DNA of 64,000 nucleotides, taken from contig JAHLKI010000002.1 of assembly GCA_025602905.1 (NCBI GenBank), positions 1,364,001 to 1,428,000 on the forward strand, read 5' to 3'. Positions 34,763 through 45,269 of the stretch are shown here, piece by piece. Numbering within the stretch: the stretch's first letter is position 1; the number at the start of each line of letters is the position of its first letter. Origin of the DNA: Phlyctochytrium arcticum (Eukaryota > Chytridiomycota > Chytridiomycetes > Chytridiales > Chytridiaceae). The notes beneath the pieces were generated by a model that worked only from the letters and a program-made list of their open reading frames with translations, did no database searches and had not been told where the DNA came from. Position numbers and translations under genes: made by a program.

Positions 34763-35321
34763 CCTAGCGGGAGTGCTTGGGTGCTTTCAGGACGACTGGG
34801 CTGGATCTATTCCTATCGCTGCATCCTTTTTTTCCTTTTTTCGAGGTCAATAACTGTTTAAATATACCACATGTATGGAAGGATGGCCTTCTATCAGATC
34901 AGAGGGAAAGGCTTCTTTTACATTTATTTTTGCATACCCAAAGGACAGTTTCTATTGGTCTTGGGAATAATCAGGGCCATGGAGGATAATTACCACTCAA
35001 AGATGCAACCGGAACAATGAGAAAGGAGTACATTTTACAAAACCGATTAATTCTTTTTGAAAAAAGGTGCATTTAACAGCAGGATGGGTATGCGTTTATG
35101 GTAGCAGTTCCCGAAAGGTACCCATGCCTTTATATGATCCTGGAATCATGTCGCCGATGGTAGACGGCTGATGCGCAGCGATGGTTCTTCCCGGTACAGC
35201 CCAACTTGGTATACAGAAAAACCCGAAATTGGCCGACTTGGTATAGGTGGCTTGGCTACAATGAAAAATGTCTATACCTATACCAAGTCACGCGTATACC
35301 AGACAAAACAGCGACGGACCC
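34763..35321. other. right end of the 17.1-kb block, with a 14-bp inverted repeat
   Basis: No gene seen. The perfect inverted repeat GACTTGGTATAGGT / ACCTATACCAAGTC lies at about 35236-35249 and 35277-35290, and another ACTTGGTATA word lies near 35203. The word TGGTATAGGTA also occurs close to the left border (about 18228), so these may be subterminal transposase-binding sites. Confidence 0.5.
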
Positions 35322-35330
35322 TCGGCGTGC
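35322..35330 (+). repeat. 9-bp target duplication, right copy
   Basis: TCGGCGTGC matches 18199-18207 exactly. Confidence 0.85.
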
Positions 35331-36100
35331 CTGACCGCAATCCAGATTCTTCATCCGGGTTGGGTGAAGGGGAGGGAGGGTGGCAATGGGGTGCGGGGGG
35401 ATTGGCGGTCCCGACTGGGAAAGGTGGCCGACGGTGTACTGTAGGTATTATCAAAGAGCTCCTGGGCTTCTTCGATGTTGTGGAACGGCTTGTTCCAGAG
35501 ACTGCGGGCCGCAGCATGGGTCTAAATGTTCAGGCAAATCTAACATAAGACACAATCCTGGCATTGATACCGACTAGTTCAAAACAGTAACCTTTACTCT
35601 GGATCTGCCGTAACCATTTTGCGGACTTTGTCCCATCCAAACCTGCTTTGATTGGTAAGTTTGTGCCACGCTTCAAACTTTTTCTTGAGCTGTGTACTTT
35701 CTGATGTAATAAAAAATAATCAATATCATGGCGTCTTTCAAATAAATCATTATCAAGCTATTGCTTTCTTACTGCTGCATACCGCAACTTCATTAACTGA
35801 AGAGTATAGACCTCTTTGAATTGTTTGTTAAAGTGACCGTCACTTCATTCTACGTCTATATTTTGAAGCCATTATCGGCCCTCTTCCCAGTCCGGCAGGC
35901 TTTGATCAACCCATCCATAAGGCATTTATCCTTCTTTGGGTCTTCCCAGTTGGCAACGGGAGCGGTATTGTTGGTCTATATGGAAAGTTGATGCCATTCA
36001 ATACTCTGCTTTGCTTCGGGAAAAAAAGACTTACAGGTATTGTAACGGACGTTTCTTCGGTTCAGAAAAAAGATAGAGAGTATGTGGTTTGGTTAAAAAT
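35331..36100 (-). pseudogene. Harbinger B Myb protein, N-terminal part
   Basis: The minus strand repeats the exon order of the A gene. The 5' start is near 36050, the Myb/SANT exons lie at about 35590-35960, and the exon after the acceptor acatttag reads HAAARSL...PFHNIEEAQELFDN and runs into SPNPDEESGLRSGTP at 35331. It then continues at 18207. Sequence decay relative to A is visible throughout. Confidence 0.75.
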
Positions 36101-36375
36101 GTGTGTATGATTTTTTTGGTATATGTATGTGCATGCGGATGGGAAAATGTCTGCTTTTTTACGGATCTGGACTGTCACTTTGCTTTTTTTGGCGTCAGGA
36201 TTCCGCTCAGAGTCGAAACGTCAGGATCACGAACCAGTGGCTTGAATCGCAAACCGGTAGTTGGTGATTTGCGGCAGCCAAATGCGCCACAATCCAGAAA
36301 ATTGCAAACCACCCGCGGATTGCAAACCAAGCCACTGAATCATGGCAGCCGAACGCGCCGTTTACTAGCGGCGGA

Positions 36376-36777
36376 ATGACAGCGGCTTCCTTGGCCAGCT
36401 ACTATGACGCCATCTTAGGTCACAACAAATCTGAGGAGAAGCGCCTGTACAAATTTAGCACCGGAACCCAAGCTGGCAGACTCCGCAATTTGTACCAGTT
36501 ATTTACTCGCAACTTAAAATCTTTAGGCAAGTCATGTGATAGTATGGGCAGCGCATTTCTCTTTTGTCGACTACTGAGGGTGGATCGTTCAGGGCGCTCG
36601 CTTGAAATTTGTGAAGTCGCATCTGTGTGGCTTCACATAGTGATTCATAGTAAAACGCGCGAGTTCTCGCCCGGTTCATTTCCCTGGGCAATCCGTCAAT
36701 TAGGATTGCTTGGGCCAAATAATTTCAGAGTCCCAAGCTCCGACCAAATTCAAAATTCCCACCTCACTGACTGTTGA
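36376..36777 (+). CDS. hypothetical ORF flanking Harbinger B
   Basis: This 133-residue frame begins MTAASLASYYDAILGHNKSE. The first ~50 residues look protein-like (EEKRLYKFSTGTQAGRLRNL) and the rest less so. It starts only 16 bp after the right end of Harbinger B, so the true gene may begin left of 13359 and have been cut by that insertion. Not recognised. Confidence 0.3.
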   Translation: MTAASLASYYDAILGHNKSEEKRLYKFSTGTQAGRLRNLYQLFTRNLKSLGKSCDSMGSAFLFCRLLRVDRSGRSLEICEVASVWLHIVIHSKTREFSPGSFPWAIRQLGLLGPNNFRVPSSDQIQNSHLTDC

Positions 36778-36934
36778 CATTTACCACTCACAGACACACA
36801 TCTTTGCACACCCCCCAACCCACTACACACACGTCCTACACTCTCGCCACTACCACAACCACACCAACCAACTCCTTCTCTTCCCTGTCACACTTTCTCC
36901 TAATCCCCATTCCTCTCACTTCTCTAAAGGCAAC

Positions 36935-39201
36935 ATGGAGGTTACCGACAATGGTCCTACCCCAAGTGCGTCTTCTTCCGCATCTCCTGCTGCGGAATTT
37001 ATCCCAATGCAGTCAGTCTCTGCCGCTGCTCCCTCTGGGTAAGCTTACCCTGCCAACGGTGCTACCCTGCTTGAGAACTAATATCATGTTTCATTATTAG
37101 ATTGCCTGCTCCTTTGATCAAGAAGAAGCGAGGTCGGAAGGGGAAAAAGGCGGCGAAACCCCCCATGACCCAGCAGCAGCTAGCTATGGCTCGAGCAGAA
37201 ACTGTTGCCAACCATTACCATTCAGCCAAGACTGTCAAGTCTTATACTTCTCGGGCGAATTGCGCCAAAAAGTATCTGGCCACCTTGCCCGAGTATGAGG
37301 GCTGTCTTGAAGAAGGCAATCTGGACCAACGCACTGCGGATTTTTGCATGGTGTACCTGGCCTATGAAATGGAGGAAAAGCAACTTTCCAAATCTAGTGC
37401 TGTCACGATCCGCGCGGCTTTGAAGGATTGGTTCTTGTGAGTGGAGTTATCCTTGAGTAGCAGAGAGCTTCAAGCTTCGAGCTAACTCTTTCACTTTACT
37501 ATCAGGGTGGAACATAACTGGAGACAAATCAATGGCACATAGGCTGGAAATCCCATCAGCAACAATGATTTCAAGGTTTATTTTGATTCCCTCATGCACA
37601 GAGAGGGACGTTCCGGTAAGTGGGGTTATCTTCGGCTTACATGTATCACTTTTGCTCATTGATTGATCACTCGGGTACCAGCCGAAGTTGTGAGAAGTGA
37701 ACCCATGCATCTCAAGTACCTGAAAACCATTGTCAGTTGGATCTCATCTGCCCAGTGTAAGTTGGAAGCATGGGAGAAGTTAATGACCACAGCATATTTC
37801 ACTCTTGCATGGTAACTCTGGACGCGTGCGGACGAACTCTGCTCTCTGCAATTCAAGTACCTGCGTATGGATCTCGTCGAGGATGATTTGAACCAAGCTT
37901 ATCATGAGGCATGATGGATGTGACAGCAGCAGTGCAAAAGCTTTTATTGATTTGTGATATGTGTATTTGCAGGTTGATCTCATCTTTCGCAAGACCAACC
38001 AAGATGACGGTACGGCCGGTCGCGTATACAAAGTTCATTCTTTGGAGGATGACGACCCGGAGAAGGATGTCGAAGCCTTTCATCATCCTGATGAGAGTCG
38101 CTTACCTCCAGCGAAACCTCGAGGGCGGCCTGAAGCCTGATGATTGTATCTTTCCCAACCTTGCCAAGAGCAAAAAGAAAGATCTCAGCCCCTTCCTTCG
38201 CGGGACATCTTTACCAGTGAAAACACTCAATGATTATTTACAAGAATGTGTAGCTGGCAGCGGCATTCTCGACGTTGCTCCCACCGGATCAAAATATACC
38301 AGGCATTGCTTTCAAAGAGGCGGGGCTCAATACAGGTAATTATTACGGTGTTCCCCATTTGATTTCAAGCGTATCTACAGTATCTATCTTACAATTTGAT
38401 CGGCAGATATTTCTATGATACGATCCGCTGGAATTTGGCTGCGGTTAAGTGGTGGGGAGGGTGGGCACAGGGTGAAGGCATTCACACAATCAAAAAGTAC
38501 CTGCTTGACGACCAGGTAAGGCGCGAAAGTTACTATGGGGACATGAAGCGCATTGGCAGGGCGTTGGAATGTTCCCAAGGTGGATACTCCCGCGCAGAGG
38601 ACGTGGCAGAACAGTACCCAGATGCTGGCTATGGAGTCCTTCTCAAAAAGGTGTCAAAGACGGAGAGGCATACCCGCGAGGCACTGGCAAAAATGGAGAA
38701 AGGAGTAAGAGTGAAGATAGATAATCACGCTCAATTCTAACGGATGCCTTACAGATGGAGAGAAAGAACAACCAACTTCTTAATGGCGTGCTCCACCGGG
38801 GAAAGTCCATCTCCAGTGGCCAGGCACCAAGGTCATGCACCTGTGGTTCTTTGCAGGCAACCCCTTCCGCCGCTACCCGCCCAAACTTGTCTTACAACAA
38901 TTCAGATGAGAGTGAGCAAGAGGATGCTCCCGCTCCTGGCCCCGTTATCGTCCCCCGGCAGCTTGCCATCCCGCGGAGGCGCACACCGGCACCTGCCAGC
39001 CAGGCTCAGCTCCTCCAGCAGCCCATACCCAAGATTTCCAAATGGTCTGAGGCTCTTCGGCAATGGGAGCATGCTGCTCCAAATTTGCTCATCCCGTTGA
39101 AAGACTGGTCCGAGGCGGAACGAGGCCGTGACGCTGACCGTTACTACAAGCGGAAGATATTTCCTATGGAGGTCGAATATTTGAATGGCATGAATAGGTA
39201 A
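36935..39201 (+). pseudogene. tyrosine-recombinase gene (Crypton-like), several exons, broken
   Basis: Exon 1 (36935-37038) is joined in frame to exon 2 (37101-37438) by a 63-bp intron (SG-LPAPLIKKKRGRKGKKAA). Exon 2 holds a core-binding-like helical domain (TVKSYTSRANCAKKYLATLP). Later pieces carry AGNPISNNDFKVYFDSLMHR (about 37550), EPMHLKYLKTIVSWISSAQ (37700), VDLIFRKTNQDDGTAGRVY (37975) and the catalytic region: SKYTRHCFQRGGAQYRF (H-x-x-R type, about 38290 and, after an intron, 38400), WNLAAVKWWGGWAQGE, and the probable nucleophile Tyr in IKKYLLDD. An in-frame TAG before AGNPIS and a frameshift near 38080 break it. A C-terminal part with PRQLAIPRRRTPAP continues to 39201. The assignment rests on the HxxR...Y pattern. 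The element ends were not found. Confidence 0.65.
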
Positions 39202-39429
39202 GCCGAGTTGGCTTTTGTGTGACAGCCTAGGTCAATATGCTGATGATTTGCCAATCTCAAGCCAATTCCTGGATTTCAGTACAAGCCGATTGGGCAACTC
39301 ATCCCGTTGATTCAACAGCGACGAAAGGCCGAGAATCGCGAGGGGGTGAAAACGGACGAGCTGGTGTTAGAACGCCGGGATCAAAGAGGTTCACGGCCAG
39401 TGTCTGCTACTGGAGTTTGGCAGTTTTTA

Positions 39430-39565
39430 TCTCTATTCTGTCTTGCTTTTTTCCATCATCTCTCTCTAATCTTTTTTTTTTCTCTCTCTCTCTCTCTCTC
39501 TCTACCCTTTTTGTCTCTCTCTCTCTATTCTATTTTTCTCTCTCTCTCTCTCTCAGTCTCTCTAT
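39430..39565 (+). repeat. CT microsatellite
   Basis: Long TC/CT runs are broken by short interruptions. The sequence is low-complexity and explains the Ser/Leu-rich open frames seen here. Confidence 0.9.
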
Positions 39566-39569
39566 TGTA

Positions 39570-40500
39570 TGTATTATAATTGCTTCGATCTATCAAGGTT
39601 ACCATCGTTCTGGGTTTCCATCTTCTGCTCTGCATGTTTCCAGGCAATGAGGCAATATGTGTATGCCAGAATACACATGTTACCTGCAATCCGTCAATTT
39701 GCTTTATTGTAATTTGTATTGTTACCCGAGTATTATAAAAATAAAATTCAGTATCAGCATCAGTAGAATGTCTTTCTTGCGAAAATTGTCATCCGTATGT
39801 CTTTCTTGCGAAGGTTGTCTTCTGTTGCTCAAGAGGCAAGATTCGGAATGCCAGACCCTAGCCCATTTTAGTATGGTCGCTCAGATTCCTGAGCGATTGT
39901 CCGACGCGCTCGCTTGCACCAAAAAAAGTCCAACCTCAAAATAACAAGTTCTGTGTGGCTTAGCTCGACCGCAATTCAGCGCACGAGTTGCGAAGGCAAC
40001 AAGTGCAGGCAAACAAATTGCACGAGAGCGGTTAATGCTACCTTTTCTAATTCGGCGCTCTAGAATGCATCATCGCATGAAGTCCATTACAATTCCTGTC
40101 TGGTAGACCCCAAGCAGAGCTTGCCCAAATGGAGTTTGTTCAAATGAAGTTTGCCCAAGCGAAGCTTGCACCTCTGCGGGGGCCGCCGGCAGGCAAAAGG
40201 GGGGTTCGGGGGTTCTCCCCCGCTCAAAGAGTGGTACTGTACATGTACTTGTCCAGCAAGAAGATTGTGTTTGTTCAAGACTTGGGTGATAAGAGTTGGA
40301 AGAGTTGCAAATCGGAGTTTTGACGCACTTCAAGAGGCACAGTTTGAGGCAAAGTCATATCTAAGCCCTCGCGGGGAAATAAGTTGACCCTAGCGGTGCA
40401 GGTTATTGCACCCGTTGCCTAAAGCGCAGCCATGAGCGGGGGAAATAAGTAGTTTATTTGTCACTGGTCAGCCAATTAGAAACGGTGGCATTACTATGTT
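39570..40500. other. no gene seen
   Basis: Contains short repeated words (gtctttcttgcgaa twice at 39770-39810) and, at 40110-40215, a GC-rich stretch with alternating 'cttgcccaa'/'gtttg.tcaaatg' words. No gene or element end is recognised. Confidence 0.35.
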
Positions 40501-40511
40501 TTTGCCGCACT

Positions 40512-41234
40512 TCCCAACAGGATGAAGACTACCGAGGATAAGAAGCAGTTCGTTAGGCTAGCCGAGAAATTCCTGTCAGGCTCTCACCAGGGAGTGTGGA
40601 TGGCTGGGGAGTTTTATGTTTTGAAAAAGGTGATGAAGCTATTGTGGGGATAATCAAGATAATCAGAGTTTCAAGCACTGAGATGCAAGCTATTTCCATG
40701 GCCGGATTCTATTTACATTGGCTTAAATGGACAAGAAGTAAGAGATTGGCCAGACTGCCAAGCTTTGACTACCAACTGCTGACCAATTATTTCCTCAGCC
40801 ATCTTGAAATAGAATTACGGAATTTCGATGCCCATTTCGGCTGCAGTCTTCCCCGACTGCGCGTTCAATGTTGTCAAGTTGAGGCCCATAGGGAGAGTCA
40901 TGTTGCTTAGCATGATCCCCGCCGGTTGGATCGCCGGACAAGACGAGGTAATCCACTCCAGTAAGCGCGCAAACCACCTAACTCCTGTTCAGAGAGTCAT
41001 GGCAGAATCGGTGCTGCATCTTTTTCATGAGGAGATACACCTCGCTTGCCACGCCCCTGTCCTTATGGCAGGACCCCACAAGGACCATCTTGCTTGGTTT
41101 GAGGAAGTGGCACGCCGTTTGCTGCCACTCTTTATCAGGTACCAAAAGTTTTGCATGGATCTATATTGTTACTTTTCTTACAGAGAGCGATCTAAGGCTA
41201 CAAGTACTGGTCGGAGTGGCTTAGCTCCATGATA
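40512..41234 (+). CDS. hypothetical multi-exon gene
   Basis: Protein-like pieces are MKTTEDKKQFVRLAEKFLSG (about 40520), NYFLSHLEIELRNFDAHFG (40785) and a long exon at 40828-41138 with ESVLHLFHEEIHLACHAPVL and HLAWFEEVARRLLPLFI. A 43-bp intron (donor gtacca, acceptor cttacag) joins it to a terminal exon reading ERSKATSTGRSGLAP and a TGA at 41230-41232. The 86 bp around this last intron and exon recur at 51736-51821. No family recognised. Confidence 0.4.
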
Positions 41235-41430
41235 ATGTGATGCCGGAGTGCGCAGCATTTCCATCCATTCAACACCCTCCCTTGCTGTGTGCTCCGTCAT
41301 TGATGTGCTGGCCCCTCCTTTCCTATGCTCAAAGTCTTCTATATAGTGCAGCCTGTCTGAATTGCCATCTAAGGGTAACCACCCTCTCCGCAACTTGGTC
41401 CTGCATGTCAATTCTTGCTAATTTGACGGA

Positions 41431-42560
41431 TCATTCCTTCACCCATTCTCTCAAGCTGTGATAGTGGACATCCAATCGAATAGCGCTGTCGTGATCAATG
41501 TTATTCCTGCTCCAAGCAGCACATCCCGTATTGTCCTCAAAAATCCTGGTAGGTCGGTGTCCCTCCTGCAGCAGCCCGAGTGCTGAGAATATCCCTTGCA
41601 TCACAATAACCATTTGAGCTGCTTTCCAGGCAGCATGGAATTCGGCTTGGGTTGAACTCGTTGCTACCCGCTTTTGCAGCTTCGACCTCGCGTAGATCAC
41701 ACCAACGCCCAACGTCAAGGCTACCCCTGTTGTCAAGCGTCCCGTCTCAGCATCGTCACCGAGGCTCGAGTCAACGAATCGTCTCAAGATCTCCCCGTCT
41801 TTGCCTATCTTCATGCCCAATTCCATGCCTACATCCTTCACTCGATTCAAATATGCTAAGATCCTGAGCGCGGTCTCCCAATGTCGCCTTGCATGCTTGT
41901 GGTTAAATCGACCGACGTACTGTATCCCACAGCAAACTGGATTTCTGGGTAAGTATGGGTAGCATGGATTAGGGACCCTACCAGCTCACGGTATGGGACG
42001 TCCGTAATTGCCGTGTCGTCTGCGATTTAGGAAGCAGGAATGCTGTGCATTTGTTGGGGCAGCATGGGGGTACGGGGGTCGGGTGGAATTGTTTTCAAAT
42101 GTTATGCAAAACGCAGCGTCATGTCGTTGATATACCCAGTTTGTTTCAAGGTGAAAGTTGAGTTCAATTCGTTCTGTGTTATTTCTTTTTGAAGAAGTAG
42201 TGAACCTTTCCTTGTCTAGTTAGCTGGTATTTGGCTGCGAACGTGTCCTCGATCTCCATCAGCTCTTTCACCGTTGGGGCAGCAATCAGGCAATCATCAA
42301 CATGGGACGGAATCACCGCGGTCAATTCCCCTTCTACGAATTTCTTCCAGAGGCAATCGTCCCACCTGCTCTTCACAAAGCCAATCGCCTATATGTAGTC
42401 TTAGTGGTCTAGGTACCATAATCTTCCACTTTGTTTGAATCCGTAAAGGGCTTTTAGTAGTAGGAACCACTCATCCGCAGTGCATAAGTCTTCATAACCC
42501 TGGGGTGGCCGGACAAAGATTTGCTGCAGGGGGGAAATCTTTAATGACCTCTCTGAGCAG
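41431..42560 (-). pseudogene. Ty1/copia fragment (reverse transcriptase and RNase H)
   Basis: Read on the minus strand. The reverse transcriptase (about 42500-42180) has LLKALYGFKQSGRLWYL and IPSHVDDCLIAAP, the catalytic DD. A middle region (about 42030-41860) reads VPYRELVGSLIHATHTYPEI. RNase H (41850-41431) has SSTQAEFHAAWKAAQ and FEDNTGCAAWS. Frames change several times and no LTRs were found, so this is an old fragment. It is divergent from both other copia elements in the window. A Pro/Thr-rich linker-like stretch (42560-42960) may be its region between integrase and reverse transcriptase. Confidence 0.75.
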
Positions 42561-42964
42561 GATTATTTTATGGACGGGCTGGATGTGAGCGCGCTTCTTC
42601 TTGCGCTGGGTGGTGGAGGATGTGGGGGTGATGGATGACGTGGGGGTGGTGGAAGATGTGGGAACGGGAAGGGGCGCGAGGTACAGTAGTGGGGGTTTGG
42701 GGTAAACTGGCTGGCGGGGCCGTGTCTGTACGTAGTGGTGGTGGTAGTTCTGGTGCCAGTGGGGGTGGTAGTTATCACTCCGATGACAGAGGAGGAGGAA
42801 CTTCCTTGTTGCTGCTGCTGGTACTCTTCGTCATCCTCATCCCAGTATTGGTTGTTTAGGGGGGTCCGTCGTTGTACCCCATTTTTTCGATTTTGAGGGT
42901 TTGGAGTGCAAAGATCTCGGAATCTAGATGATTTTTGGTCAGTTTTATACCAAGATCTGAGCAA

Positions 42965-43995
42965 GAAAAGGCAAAAAAAGGCTTTTCAAACGGTTTTGAC
43001 CTAACGAGTTTGGGACTCCGAAACTGTGAGAATGAAGTGGTCAAAACAACTACAGCTCCCAAACCGCGGTTCTTGATTACATTTCTTAGGGTTACCATGA
43101 ACCAAGTCGCAAAATTGTAACAGGGATTTGAAAAACATATTCGAGAAACTCTCTAATATAACGTGCGGCCCTTCCCGTCAATCCGTTTTCAATGAAGATT
43201 ACAGTGCCTTCCAAAATTGTTCCAATGTTTACCACATTTTCCGAAATTAATGTCTTTTCCTTATGAAAGTTGCTATTAGAGGGTCCTTGATTAATGAAAG
43301 ACTGATGAACGGTATCTAGGGTACATCTTCTCTTAAGAGATTGGGTTGGTATATAGTCTACAGATCTGGGAATAAATTTTTACACCGTTGTTTGTCATTG
43401 GAACATTTTTGCTGTGGAAGGTGGATGCACCCCCCCCCCCAAGTGCCTTGTTGGGGTGGTAGCAGGCACTATGGCAACTGATGTGGATTTTTTTACCCCC
43501 CTGGTTTAAGGGCGGTCTACGAGCTATAATTAAAATTTTCGGACGCCTCCCAGTCATGGCTGGCCACTGAGCCGCGGGCATTTTTTGAAATTTTGCCAGC
43601 AGCAAAAGCGGCTTTTTTACCATCCTGCACCTAACTTTTTCATCTGAGGTCATATTGCAAAAATGACAACAGATTCGGAATGCTGACGGTCGACTGCATA
43701 ATCCAATGCATGGACAGGGTCGGTTATATTGCAATTTTTGGCATAAAGTGATAGTGGGAATGGAGGCATTCCGTTCCGAAGGTCAAGTTTTATCCACAAT
43801 TTGATGATACAAGTTTTTGGTCAGATCTGCTTGACATGACCTATGGTAAAATATATGACGTGAATCATATGATGAATTAAAGATGATGAAGAAGTGACAT
43901 TGTTTGCCAACTTCGGCAAAGAAATCCAGTTGCGGAGTCTCGCGTTGAGGTTTCAAAGTCTTTCCCAGGAAGGGTTAGAAAGAATGAGACATCAT
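42965..43995. other. no gene seen
   Basis: AT-rich with a short poly-C run at about 43430-43440. No coding sequence, inverted repeat or RNA gene recognised. It is the left flank of the Merlin element and may contain upstream sequence of the transposase-helicase gene. Confidence 0.35.
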
Positions 43996-44003
43996 GGACA
44001 TCC
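43996..44003 (+). repeat. Merlin target duplication, left copy
   Basis: GGACATCC, identical to 45270-45277. Confidence 0.9.
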
Positions 44004-45269
44004 GGGAGCTCCGTAGTTTAGCAGGTGGTTGTAAAGGCGGCTATAAATTTGTCCGAAGGGATGTAAATGTGTTCCAAAATGGCTGTAATGGTCTCTAAGC
44101 CACCCCAGATTGCAATGTTTGACAATTGTCTGATGCATATAGAATGGCAGCATTTTGCCCAGCAATTCGCCCCTAAAACATCGACCAACCTCTACCAACC
44201 TCAACCAAAACACGATCATGACAATCATTACTATTACCAATGAGCGCGAGTTCTATCAGGAAACGGAAACAATTGACAAATGCCTTCAGCTTTGTTATGA
44301 CCACAAGATCTTCCATCGCGTTGCTGACTGCAAAATACTGTATGCAAAAACGCCATGCTCAAAGTGACGGAGAAGTCAGCCGCCAACGGGTATAGATGGC
44401 GCTGCCATTCTTGCCGCACATCCAGGAGCATCCGCTAAGATTCACTTTTCGAGGGCAGCCACCTAAGCCTCCAGCAGTTGCTCACCATGATTTAGAAGTG
44501 GTCGCAGAAGGCCCTGTAAGTCGACTCAGGCATCCAAACTGGGACTCTAAAGAGCAAGAACACCACGGTCGAGTGGTACAACCTTTGCCACAACGTTTGC
44601 TGTGACTATGTGGAACAGTTCAGCTTTGATGAACCCCTTGGGGGATCGTTGAGATCAACGAAAGTATGTTTGGCAAGCGGAAATACAACCGTGGCCGGAT
44701 CTCGAAGGGGCAGTGGGTTGTGGGCGGCATAGAACGTGGAAGCAACAAGATGTTCTTCGTTCCAGTTGTCAACCGAAACACCCAGACATTGATGGACATC
44801 ATTCTGAAGCATGTGTTGCCGGGCACTTTGAGCATGACCGATGATTGGGCGGCATACAACACCACCCTCCTCGAATCCCACGGGTATCAGCATGATACCG
44901 TTGTCCATAAGCCTAATTTTGTACTGTAAACCCGGTCACCAGCACCCATACCCAGCGCATTGAATCCACTTGGCGCACGGTCAAGAAGAGCCTGCCGCCA
45001 ACCCGCAAGGCCAACGTGGTCAGTTACTTCGGCGAGTACATGTGGTGTAAGAAGTACTGCATCAACCAGGCTGAGACATTCATCACTTTCCTCTCACAAG
45101 CTTCTATCATGTACGGTACCAAAGTCTAGTAAGAATAGAATAGAGTATACAGGTAGTTTTTAACATTAACAGAGCTTGCCAAGCTTTGGATGACATAATT
45201 GCACTTAATTCCTAATTTGGGTATATTTATCACCTCACTTACAACCACCCGCTAAACTACGGAGCTCCC
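44004..45269 (+). mobile_element. Merlin (IS1016-like) DNA transposon
   Basis: This 1266-bp element has terminal inverted repeats GGGAGCTCCGTAGTTTAGC followed by (A/G)GGTGGTTGTAA, over 30 bp with one mismatch. The target duplication GGACATCC is a perfect 8 bp, as expected for Merlin (8-9 bp). One transposase pseudogene lies inside. The element sits about 30 bp upstream of a TATA-like box (catataaaaag, 45308-45318) of the transposase-helicase gene. Confidence 0.93.
44218..45129 (+). pseudogene. Merlin transposase, broken
   Basis: The N-terminus starts at MTIITITNEREFYQETETID (44218). A zinc-ribbon-like part with RWRCHSCRTSRSIR follows in another frame. The DDE domain is EINESMFGKRKYNRGR, WVVGGIERGSNKMFFVPV, then MTDDWAAY for the second Asp. 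In yet another frame the Glu segment is THTQRIESTWRTVKKSL and the end is at about 45129. Frameshifts occur near 44340, 44640 and 44930, and a stop follows the SRSIR block. The residue corresponding to the first catalytic Asp (usually in V-E-I-D-E) is Asn here (GAC to AAC at a CpG), so even the DDE triad is lost. Confidence 0.9.

Larger units (their letters stand above)
18208..35321. mobile_element. 17.1-kb inserted block with 9-bp target duplication
   Basis: The borders are defined by TCGGCGTGC on both sides (18199-18207, 35322-35330) and by exact in-frame continuity of the host Myb gene when the block is removed. Content: MULE3 transposase gene, a small minus-strand ORF, MULE4-like transposase gene, tandem repeats, a coiled-coil gene and the copia element 29442-34757 (a later nested insertion). 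A 9-bp duplication suits a Mutator-type transposase. The ends show no long TIR, only a shared TGGTATAGGTA word 20-40 bp from each border. The block may be one large MULE or the product of successive insertions into a smaller one. Confidence 0.7.
13359..36360. mobile_element. Harbinger B, old PIF/Harbinger copy split by two insertions
   Basis: The left end (13359, GGGCGCGTTTGGCTG) and right end (36360, ...GCCGAACGCGCCG) are inverted copies of each other and of the ends of Harbinger A. Element sequence is 13359-14038, 16996-18207 and 35331-36360, about 2.9 kb in total, the same size as the intact relative A (2954 bp). The transposase is on the plus strand at the left and the Myb gene on the minus strand at the right, so B lies inverted relative to A. 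Flanking trinucleotides ctt/ttt are only a partial target duplication. Confidence 0.85.

Noticed and set aside
34750..34840. A tRNA-like gene (A-box and B-box-like words, T-run)
   Set aside because: With the copia element removed, the presumed 5' acceptor strand GGTCTGA has no complement at the right place, and D and anticodon stems do not form. Kept only as a low-interest finding.
18208..35321. A Starship-type giant element
   Set aside because: The block contains no DUF3435-like tyrosine recombinase at an end, and the duplication is 9 bp with Mutator-type transposases inside.
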